Source: Polytrichum commune
Taxonomy: Eukaryota > Streptophyta > Polytrichopsida > Polytrichales > Polytrichaceae
Reading direction: 5' to 3'
Assembly: GCA_950295325.1 (NCBI GenBank)
Contig: OX485804.1
Span: forward strand, 33,046,001-33,110,000
DNA: 64,000 nt
A program made the translations under genes and the position numbers. This document shows positions 50,442-61,400 of this stretch, piece by piece; positions within the stretch are counted from its first letter, which is position 1, and every line of letters begins with the position of its first letter. The notes under the pieces were generated by a model. The model did no database searches and had not been told where the DNA came from. It saw only the letters and a program-made list of their open reading frames with translations.

Positions 50442-51613
50442 CTAGCCGAAGAGGTGATGGGCTTTCTTCTTGTTGCCATCGGAATCATAGCCAAGCTCCT
50501 CCAGTTTATCCTCGGCTTCACTCTTCTGGTGATGTTCGTAAAGCCCGTAGCCTACCGCCGCCGCGGCCACGCCCTCCGCAATGCGCTTATGCTTCCGCTC
50601 GTCGTCCATCTCTTCGCCATCTTCCTGCAGGGCGGACAAGAAGTAGGAACAGATCAGCGGGGTAAGGATGAGCGTGGTGTGATTCACAGGGCGGCAACTT
50701 GCGAGGGTTCTTGGATAATAACTTACAGTGTTTTGAAGCTGATCATGCATTTAGAATGTATTATGCTGAGCTTATAGTAGACATGTTGTACAAAGATGGT
50801 GGAGGAGAAATCGTGTCTCTGTGCAGGGGAGAAAGGGAATATTCCAAACTCTGCATGAGCGGACCCTGGAGTTGATCACTACTTGAATACATCATTACTT
50901 TGATATATTTGCACCTTAATTGCGCTATCTTCATATTGATGGAATTGTTTTTTATTTACTCTACACATCCACATCCACTTCCACTTCCACATCACTACCT
51001 TCGCGCTGATAATGGTGTGGAACCCACAGTAAGGTGTAACACCGTCGCAACATCATCACAACATGATAACCATGTAATGCCCGGATGTTCAATCGGGAGC
51101 TGGCGTTCTTGAAACTCACCCACACTCACCAACACTCACAACAAGAGGAATCTCAACACGTGGTTACATCACAGCAACTAGTCTGCATCTGATTTACAAA
51201 CTGAACTACATGTATGAATATCAAGTCAGTACCTTCGATTCGCCGTATCCGCTACTATATCCGGTGCCAGTACCGTCGGAGCGACCGTATCCGCTACCGT
51301 AGTCAGGTGTTCCTCGAATGCCATTGTCCATCAGACCGGTTCCCAGGTCCGAAACTTCAGCTGGCTCGCCATACATCGCCGTGGGAGGGGGAGGCCGAGC
51401 TGGACGTCCGCCATAGCCACCTCCTCGCATACCTCCTTCCACCTCATCCTCATACACAGGTGGAGCATCGTAGCCCGGACCGTCGAATGCCGAGCCTCTC
51501 ATGAACCCGCGATCTCCTACAGGTTGTTCTTCTACCATTGCCGGACCGTCCTCTCCGAGCTCGTCGTCGAAGCCATCGCGCCGACCATACCCCGTCGACT
51601 CCACGTATGCCAT
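50442..51613 (-). CDS. ASR-like (abscisic acid / stress / ripening, ABA/WDS) protein, two exons
   Basis: Small hydrophilic stress protein; ASR family members bind zinc and DNA and act as chaperone-like factors under drought and ABA. Model: complement of 50442..50624 and 51233..51613, 187 aa, one phase-0 intron, as is usual for ASR genes. The second exon carries the ABA/WDS signature: RKHKRIAEGVAAAAVGYGLY, then EHHQKSEAEDKLEE and a terminal KKKAHHLFG (classical ASR: HKIEEEIAAAAAVGSGG..HEHHEKKE..HHHLF). The first exon encodes a Gly/Tyr/Pro-rich, probably disordered region (RGGGYGGRPARPPPP, YGSGYGRSDGTGTGYSSGYG), longer than in typical ASRs. It starts at ATG 51613 (MAYVESTGYGRRD), with three ABREs upstream. 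Identity rests mainly on the C-terminal 50 residues. Confidence 0.75.
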
Positions 51614-51829
51614 TGCGTCGATTTTCAAGAGTAACAACAATGTAGTTCCAGCTCGTAGGAAAATTGGAAGTACAATAAGATTGCAAAGTGGAACTGACTT
51701 CCTATTGATCTGGTGAAAGATTTGTACACAACTTGATTGATGTTTGGGTCAAAGGTGAAGGCGAAGCGATGCTTTATTGAGTCGGAGACGACGAAGGGTC
51801 GGAGGTTGATTGGAGGGACCCGCCTCTCC

Positions 51830-51874
51830 ACGTGGCTGGTGGGCAAAGTGACACGTGGCGCCTGTCTACGTGGC
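51830..51874 (-). promoter_or_regulatory. Three ABRE/G-box elements (ACGTGGC) upstream of the ASR-like gene
   Basis: ACGTGGC occurs at 51830-51836, 51853-51859 and 51868-51874, about 215-260 bp upstream of the ATG at 51613. ACGTGGC is the core ABA-response element bound by bZIP factors of the ABF/ABI5 group, and multiple copies are typical of ABA-induced promoters. This supports ABA/stress control of the gene; untested. Confidence 0.75.
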
Positions 51875-52055
51875 TGAAGGAGGTGGGACCAGGTCAGTGG
51901 AGAGTTAGGACAAAATCCTGGCATTGGATGCTGGTGGGATTAATCTGGAATATCCCAATTAAAGTGAAGGTTTGAACACTAGGGTCCCTTTCCTAACCCC
52001 ATAAATTTATCCAATGTTTTATTTGGATTAGCAGTTAAGTTTTGAGCACGACCAC

Positions 52056-52364
52056 ACTACACTAAAAAGGATGTTTAGTGTTTGGTACACTAAATGTCAA
52101 TAACCCTATAAAAATAAGTAACATTAAATGGAAACTCAAACACTAAATATCAAGTATGGAAATATGTGGAGGTTACATGTTTGAATTCAATGTTAGTAAG
52201 GATATGAAGAGAATAAAATTAACAATGATAAAAAGAGAATTCTAGCATATGTTCTAGCATTCCAACATATTTATGTCTAACACTAATTGTCAAGGAATTG
52301 AAAATTAATGTTGAGCAGGGTAGGGTGGTAACAACATCAAATATAATGTCCTATTTAGTGTAGT
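52056..52364. mobile_element. MITE-like element with CTACACTAAA ends
   Basis: ACTACACTAAAAAGGATGTTTAG at the left faces ATGTCCTATTTAGTGTAGT at the right, 309 bp apart, with several more ACACTAAAT motifs inside. No coding frame. Related in flavour, but not clearly homologous, to the ATTTAGTGT family. Target duplication not resolved. Confidence 0.65.
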
Positions 52365-53308
52365 AAGGTCACGTGAATTTCAAATCTCCTACGTAATTTA
52401 CAAAGCCACAAAACCTCATTCGTCTTTGTTTAATCACATAGCCCTCCCCCCCACCCGAAGCGGACAATGTTGATTACTAGCATTTTGTCTCTTTCAACCA
52501 ATGAGTTGCATTTTGGGTTCTTAAAGTAATATTGTTAATGTGCATGTTGAAAGACATGGTTTGACTTTAGTACAAAATACAAGTGTCGGGATTGGGGTCA
52601 ATGATGGAATTGGGTGTTTCGACCTTACCTAAGACTTTGTATAGGTAGGTATATTGATTAGTCCAAGTAAATAATTGCAAAACATTTGCCATGAACCTGA
52701 TGGGTAGAGTCTTCATGTGAAATCTAAATGATGTGTGTGGGTGACTATGAAATTAAACCCCCCCTATATACGACAAGCTTATAGAGGAAAAATAATGTAT
52801 ATTTACTAACAACATGCTAGAAAATGAACTCATGTCTTTATATATATTTTTTCAATTAATGTGATAAGTGTCTCCACTACATACACAAAATATAAATCAA
52901 GAATTGAATATGACTTTATGACATGAAAAATACATGTTTACTTTGCAATGAGAAAGTCATTGAACATTTTTTCATCATTAGCATAGAACTCAACGATTGC
53001 ATCAAACGAACAAAGACAAGAGCACAATAACTTATCCACAATTTGGAGAGCAAAACTCAAGGGAACCCATGTGCTCTTTAACAGACTCTAGCTTGTTAAA
53101 TCCTAGAGCCCAAATGCAAAATTAACAAGAATGAACAAGGTAGTCAAGAACTATTACCATATGACAATAATGAATGAAAACATGTTGGATGAAATTAACA
53201 CATCTATTGTCAATTTTTTCTCTAAACCTTAAGGCCCCTTGTTGCTCACAGTCTTGAAATTGGTCTATTCACCACTAGGTGAAATCCTGATCTCCAAGCT
53301 GATGTGAC

Positions 53309-54282
53309 TGTCGCAACCCTTGCTAGGTCCCTTAATAATCTTGCCAATTTTCAATTCTAGCAAAGGTTACGAGTCGCTAACCCTTCGCATTCCGCCATGC
53401 TAATGGATAGCTCCTCTTACCCCGGACCAATAGTTCATAGGAGGGAACCAACCCTCCTACTTTGCTTTCGGGACTCACCCCTTAATCGGTAACCCATTTC
53501 CCCAATGTGGACTTCCATCCATGGAAGTCCAATCCTATGTTGATCATCGCGTTGCCGGAGCAACACTACAACAACCCGAACCATACTAGGCAACTATGGC
53601 CTCACAATGGGCCAATGCCCATGGAGGCCGTGCCGTTCGGCCTCGGGTGGGTGAGGCCACACCACCTCACCCATATAAGCCTCTAGGACTTCACGCGGGG
53701 CCCCTACCCCACCGTCAACCAACCTCTTGTCTCTCTACCAAGAGTTGGGGCCAAGTGGACATTTTCCTTTAGCTGCTGGGCCTAGAACCCCCCCAGCAGC
53801 TTCAGACCATCATAACTTCCTTGTATGATGTCTGATCATAACAACCAACCACTCCATGTTCATCTACGCTTCACGTAGATGCCGATGGACTCCTCACTTG
53901 CTCCATTTGAGCAAGTCTTGAGGAAGTTATGCCTGTTTGAACCTTGGCAGTCCCGGGAATCACTCCCAGGCACTGCTGTACCAGGGCGCTGTCCCGGGAC
54001 AGCGCCCCACTCAAATGGCCATAACTCCTAGCTCACACCTCCGATTGAGATGTTCTTGAGCTTTCTAGAATCACCACGCCATGAGCTACGCATAACTCAT
54101 GGCCTTACCCTTGTGCCTCCTAATCTTCGTGGGTGGGAGGCGTTCCCAACGCCCGGGGCCCTCACCCACACTAGGATCACTTGGGCCCTCTCACCAACGG
54201 CGCCACAAGTCCCGGGTGTCACTCCGGGGTCCCCCTTGTGCCCATGGTGTTTCGGCCACTCCTCATGGAGAGGTGCGCGACA
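53309..54282. mobile_element. Solo LTR of an LTR retrotransposon (974 bp)
   Basis: Begins TGTCGCAACCC and ends GGTGCGCGACA, the inverted TG..CA ends of an LTR (TGTCGC/GCGACA). A perfect 5-bp target duplication, GTGAC, lies on both sides (53304-53308 and 54283-54287). The interior is clearly GC-richer than its flanks. No second LTR or pol frame is present, so it is the product of LTR-LTR recombination. Short ORFs inside are not genes. Confidence 0.92.
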
Positions 54283-55450
54283 GTGACCTTCCAATTCTTG
54301 CTTCCAATCCTTTGTCATAACTAATCCCCATAGGAATGAACATGCAACAGTTCCACAAAGTCATCAAACTTACACCATAAATGTACAGAAGAATAAGGTG
54401 ATGTACAAATAGGACAAATCGGAGGGGCAGCTACAAAGAGAATCACAAGTATTCAGTGGTCCACTTGGGCAATCCCTTTCATTGTTCTCGATTGACTTCC
54501 AGCATTCTGACCAAGATAATGTTAATTATCTCTTGTTGAAAATTGCACATAGATACAAAACATGTTCATATCATTACCCAACATACAACTCTTGTTCCGT
54601 GGGCCCTCAGAACATAACAGTGCCATGCTCGGAAAATTGCGCAGGAAGACTTAGACTGTGACTGAAATCTTAGCTTCTCACTATTATATTATGAAGGCCC
54701 ACGTCGTTGAGTAATGCTGAGTTCACAACCATGAAGTAGTATTCCATAAAATTTTGTATTGAAACACTAAACCCTCACTCCCCCGTTCTCCTAGATTTCA
54801 CACGACACACCCGGTTTCAAATCGATTTCATCATAATTGTCAAACTGTCAATTTGTCATAGCAACTTGTACCCCAATTTTTATTTTTAATTCTGACGGCC
54901 TTGAATTTAAGCAGCACACACAAACTTCTTGATGTAATTGGACATGCATATGTAACACCTTTGGACCTATTTTTGTGTACTAGGCGATCTAGGGGCCTCT
55001 CCTGATTTCAAACCCAGACCAGGGTGACATTTCCCTACTGATGTCACACCTACTTATCACTTACCCATACTCCACCACCAATTCCGGCTACCATGATGGT
55101 CATAATTTGAGTTAACCATATATAGGGCCTACCCTAGAGAGGAAAGGGGTAGTAATCTGCAGGCAAAGCGGCTCTTCATTCATGCTTGTTCCAACATGAG
55201 CCATGGTTACATCTTTGGACCTTAATCAAAATGAGTTTTCCCAATGAACTGCTAATGGAGCCTGAGAATGTACAGGAAGACTCCGAGCATTATTTCGGTC
55301 ACTCAAGACAAAACCTCACCTCCCGAGAGGGCACAACAACAACAACAACAACAACATGCTGGCAAAGAGGCTCTTTATTCATGCTTGCCCCAACAATAAC
55401 CACTGCTTATTTCTACCTGCTTGGACCTCATTTGAAACGAGTCCTCCAAA

Positions 55451-58400
55451 TCAACCTATTGGGAATTTCTCAAAATTGAGTTTGCAGAGTTTGGAGAGTG
55501 TATATGAAGGCTCCAAATACTTCCCTTTGAGGAGCGATTCGGCCAGAAGTCGAGCCACAGCTTCAGTGATATGGATCCCGTCCCAGCTGAAGTAGGAATT
55601 TGGATCAGCACAGGACTTTCCTTCAAGCAAGACCCCATTTACATATCCACTTGACCCACAATGAACTGCTCCCAGTATGTTATATTTCCCTCCTCCAGCT
55701 CCACAGCAAGCCTTTATTGTCTCGTTGAACCCTGCCAATGCCAAGAGAAGGACCACATAAACGCATGAGGATACGTACGTATTGAGGTGTGTGGCTTTAT
55801 GTGGTTAAGGTGAGTTTCCATGTATGTTGCTCACACACTAGACTCTGGTGGGAATAAGGGATAAGTGTAGATGACTCGTGTGTGTTAACTGGTTGTTGTT
55901 GATTTTAAGTGTTTAGTGAGGGCATTGAAGTCTAGTGGCCCATGGTCATGGCCCTTCACATTCTGGTTGCCTACTAGAATGTGGTCGGTTGCTTGCTTTT
56001 GTTATCTTCATGAAAACACACCCCACCCATTATTATGTAGAATCTAGTGGGTCGGTGACAAACATGGAAACCCACCCTTATCCTTCTGATTTGAACCCAA
56101 TTTGGATGCCCATATTATATTGGTATATGGCAAGGCTTTTAGTAAGGAATCTTGGACACCACAAAGACCCGTGTAGTGATGAGATTGGATGATGTGATCA
56201 AAATCGATTGATAGCATTCTAGGTTCATCTCTTAATACTATTGGGAGGGCATGTGTGGTAACTCTTCATAATCAAGCACCTATATTTGAGCAGTAATTGG
56301 CGAGGACTATAGTTAAGGGTGCCGGACTCCACAAAGACACTTGACATTGCAGTGAGATTGAACTATGTGCTCAAAATGTAGACATCATTGTAGAGGAGGA
56401 TCTTTATTTTGACCTCTTCGAAGTTTTGCATCTCAATTCAGATGATGACTAGAATTGATGATCGTCGTGATTCACAATCGCTATTTGGATGAGACATTTG
56501 TTGCAATGAGATTAGGACTATGTGCTCAAAATCAATAGACACCATTCTAGGTTCAGTTGTGAACACTTTTGGGAGGGGACTATGTGATCACTAAAGAGAG
56601 AAAGACAAGCTTCACTTTGACCTCTTCTAGTTTTGACATAGAGTGGTTACATCTCATCTCTAACAACTTGGAAACTCGATCTACATGGTTCATTGCAATT
56701 GCTAACCAAATGATATTATTTTGGCCCGATTCATTGTTGGACTTGGACATGCCCATACTATGGCCTAACACCCTGTAAACTCAAGTGACATTTGCGATGA
56801 CCATGCAAAAGTAAGGAATGAGAGCCTAAAACAAACACATTTCTCAAATGATTACCAATGTATGACATTCTTAGATTTGCATTTTCAAATGAAGAGACAT
56901 GTGACATTTAACAAGACTCTGACCACTTTACAATTGGCCTCCAATTTAGCTCACACGCCTTAGGGTTAGGGTCCAAGTCCAAGAAACTTGAGGTCCAAGA
57001 AATTTGGGGTCCAAAACCCGCTTAATTTGAACCCAAGCTTGAAGATTGGTCTCTCAAACTGGGAGGATTATTCTCTTGAGTTGGGATCCGCCGAAACATG
57101 GTGGGAAAGTGATGCCCATTAACGCCACTTTATTTTTTCATGCCTTGGACATTGACTCTAGTGCGAAGTCCTTGGGTCCAAAGTTTTGCTCTTGGGCAAT
57201 AGGGTCACTCGATTTTGAAATTTCTTTGGTGTTGGACCCGAAGAGTGTAAAGCTATCTTTTATCACACAGGGTAGAAAAAAGAAGAAGAGGGAAAAAAAA
57301 AGTAACGCCCGTAACGAAGTACTGGTGTGACTGTGAGCCCGTTAACCTAATGTTGATCGCGGTTGTCCATGATGCAACATGAGGTGTTACGCCTCTCACA
57401 CAGACAAGGTACACAAAGAGGCACCCACCGAGAAGGTTTCACTGGCAAACTACAATTTTTTTTTAAAACAGCAAGTAGATTTGGGGTACAGTACTTGGGA
57501 AAAACATAACTTACCGTAGGCAGCAGGGTTGGTGAGGACGGCGTCAAAAAAACCGTACATGTCTGCATTGAGGATGGTGGCATCAGGATACTTGTTGCCG
57601 AGGGCCTTGAGACCAGCTTTGATTAACACATTTGTGGAGTGTATGACCTCATTCAAAGTGGCAAGGCATCCTCGACTATCGAAGGTGGACAGGTTGCGTG
57701 ATCCAAGAGAAGCTAGAAAAGCTGGGTAGCATCCGAGTGGAGGAATGTTGAAAACCATCAGAGCTCTTGCGCCTTGGTGGTAGAGCTCCTGCAACAACGT
57801 CCTTGTGATGCTTAGATCGATATCCAAAGCATCGATCGTTCTATTTGCACTGAAACAGTACATAATAATCTACTGAAATCAGCCTTGGTGGTAGAGTTCC
57901 TGCAACAACGTCCTTATGATGCTTAGATCAATAACCAAAGCATCGATCGTTCTATTTGCACTGAAACAGTACATAATCTACTCAAATCAGCCTTGGTGGT
58001 AGAGCTCCTGCAACATGTCCTTAATATGCTTAGATCAATAACCAAAACATCGATTGTTCTATTTGCACTGAAACAATACATAATAATCTACTTAAATCAG
58101 TTTTGATTAGCTTAGGCAACAATTCCATATTGATTCCTGAAGTCACACCACAGGGGGCTTTCGACAGTTCTCTTCATAGGGAAAGATGTGGTAAAGTGGA
58201 CAAAAAACTTAGGAGTGGACCTTGATTCACAGGGTTTCCTACTCCTCAGGTTTAGTCCATGTTACCACATGTTTTCTTAGGTGGTAAATTGCCCAAAATT
58301 CCTAGTGCATTAATTACTTCCTCAACCATTGCAATCCAAGTTTCTTTGAGGTGGAGATTTCTTTTTTAATCTTTACTTGATTGAAATACTATCTAATTTT

Positions 58401-61400
58401 AGGAATCAATTAAGAGAGATAATTTAGGAATCAATCTGTAAGTGTTTTTCAACATCCTACCATGCGGACATGATATCAGCTTTGTAGGAGTTATCCAAAA
58501 ACGTATCAACTATCTACGTGGCAATGTGAATGAGAAACTAGTACATATGTGAAGGTATAATGGGTGGGGTAGATGATTGAAAACAAACTTTAATCCTACT
58601 GACATCGTTAAATGAATGACGGGATGAGACCCAATTGGGATGAAACTTTTTGCATAAGATTTCCAACTAAATTGTGAACCTTTGAGGCTCGAAATTTTTA
58701 TGTTTGAACCGAATGTGATTTTTTGAGAACCCTTGCAATGTGTAGCACTCCATTTTACATCCAATCTTACATAATGTTTTTTAAGTAACTTCAAAAACTC
58801 CAATCACCAACCCCACCAGTAGATATCTGAAACATAAAATAATGTAAATCCTTGATAATTTTCATAGCATTCCAAGTACATACAAATGTTGTTCTCTTAT
58901 TTGACATATTTCCTAGTGTATCATGAGGTTTAGTCCACATCCAATGAAATTTAGGGCGTTGGATGCTAAATGAAATTCATTAATTCTGATAAAAATTTCA
59001 CCTCCATCTAAAAAAATAAAAGGTCTCATTCGAAACAAAAACCATCAAAAATTGATCATTTTGGGTCTCTCAGGAATTTAGGGGTTAAGAATAAAATTTC
59101 AAGAATCAAGATCTTTGGTTGCATGCATGATACCAAGCATAGTCAAGTGGCAAGCTCTCATTAATCGACACTTCATATATTGTTGCTTATCTTTGGGCAC
59201 AAATAACCTTGTTCCATCCACCACAGGGGCGTCCCCGATGACATCATTCTCACGAGGTGATTCAGATTACCTAAGAATTATTCCATTTGCATAGTAAATA
59301 AGCTTGCTTAAGACGGTTGTGATTTTTAAGGGTTCAAGATCCTTACTTCCACACCTGCCACCATAGCGTTGGAGATGCCGGTGATGTTGGCCCGAACTTG
59401 ATCGATCGTTTGACCCAAATCGATGAGCGGGACGAGGAAATCGTTGAACCCAGTAGTGATGAAAAACAATGCCTTCTGGAAGCGCCTCGGCTTCGTTTGT
59501 AGCCTCAAACTGCTCTTCAAAAGACCTGCTCTTCAGAAGACCTAAGTTACCGCGGTTTACGATTTAGGGCACATGAATCACTCCTGATATTCCTCCTACT
59601 ACTGCTCAGATGCAAATCCTCAATCAATCAATGCTTCCAAACTACAAAACAAATATCGACTTTGAACATCTACTGGGGTCTGTACAATTACAATCCAGTT
59701 TGAAAATGGGACATTTGAACACATTGTTGATAGTAATATGCAAGTTATAGATCACACAAGAACAGCCTTGCCTTTATCATATGTGTAAGAACCCACACAT
59801 GAGTGGGAAGTTTGCTTGGTAAGTCTATCAGGTTTGGCCTATTCTATGTAATTCCAGCGGCCACTAGAAGCAATCTTGTCTGTTGCAATCATCTGTTGTG
59901 ACTTGTTCATTATGAGTTGGCTGCGAGGAATGTATAATATACAGCAATGCTATATATATATGCAAATTTTCTTTCGTTGAGAGCTGCAATGAACAAGTCG
60001 CAATGGACAACTGAAGCGGATAAGATTTCTCCGAGTGAATGTTCTTATACAAAGAATCAAAATCTTGTGAATGATTTAAGAGAATGTTACAACATCGATT
60101 ATGCCACTCACAACATTACTTCACAAGTTGAGCCGTTTTTGACATGATCTAACTCATAGTTGCATTGCTCTTTGAATGAAAATAAAAGTGGGTCTTGTTC
60201 TGGAATTTGTTAAGTTTTTAGCTTGAACCTATAAAGTGAGTGAAAGGGGCTCTCGGGGGGGGGGGGGGGGGGGTAGTCATTGGTTGGAGTAGCAATATAC
60301 GTGCGAACAAATGATAGGGTATTTTAAAAACATGGGGGCTAAAAATTATAAATGGACTTAAGAGTAATATAGGGTATCAAAAATGGCACTGGACATCTTT
60401 AAAGTACTATAGGGTATGGAATAATAGGTAATTTGGAATTATAAGTAATGCAAGCCATTTTTCTATTAACCCAAAGTAGAAATTTACATAATGATAGCAT
60501 GTGAAAAAAAAAAAAATTGAAAGTAATACCCCCCTATAAAATAGTGGTTGTTCGCACCTACATCCTTAACTTTTTAACACACTGCCCCCCCCCCCCGAGA
60601 AGGGGCTAGCCAAGGCTAGAAGCCCACCTCTTTGAGCTGGCCCCCACTATTATGACCCAAGGTGACATTGCAATTAATATTATATCCCATAGAGTTCTTT
60701 TTAAATATAATTTGATTCCAAAATAGTATCAGAGATTCAAAAATGAATCTAGAGTGACCCACTTGTGATGAATCTATCACAAATTTATAAAGATCGATTT
60801 ATTTCTTAAAACCCCTTCTCTCAGCATTCGTGGTGGGGATCCAACTCAAAGAAGTGGATGTTTAGTCTAGGCTAGTAAACGGACCCACTAATCTAAGAAG
60901 CATTGATTTGCTAAGAATTGAAGATACTGAGAGTTGTGTTGTTTATGAAGTAGGTAATGAATGCGAGGAGCCTTGCCATAGGCTCTAGTAGACGTCCGAC
61001 CTAGCGATGACTTTGTTTAGTTACTAGGTATCTACTACCTCTGATAATAGGCTTATAGGATGTAGTGGTCAGGCCACAAAAAGGTCAACAAGTACGGGTG
61101 CTCTTGCAGTTCCTCCTATTGGGGGCACTCATAAAATCACTTGGACGGATCACTATGGAAAGAAAACATCAGATCATACTTATGGTCACGGAGGAATGTA
61201 ATGATGAACATACACCACCGATGTTTAGAACATGAACAGAGTGAATTCAAAAAGAAAACTAGTGAATGTTATTACCATTCTCCGCATTCTTCCACAACGC
61301 CACAGTCTGCTGCTTGAAGTACTCGAATTGCTTCGACTGGACATAGAATGTGAAGGGCGGGGTAAGACTCGCAGAGTAGGAATTGTTTTGCGCCATGCTT

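Noticed and set aside
53341-54330. Overlapping GC-rich ORFs near 54050-54320 as a gene
   Set aside because: They lie mostly within the solo LTR and have no protein family likeness.
55328-55355. ACA trinucleotide run downstream of the GDSL stop
   Set aside because: Ordinary microsatellite.
57788-57863. Extending GDSL exon 4 upstream along the open frame (..RTIDALDIDLSITRTLL)
   Set aside because: No acceptor in the right phase exists there, the stretch is part of the tandem array, and the CAG/GAG acceptor at 57788 restores the family sequence exactly.
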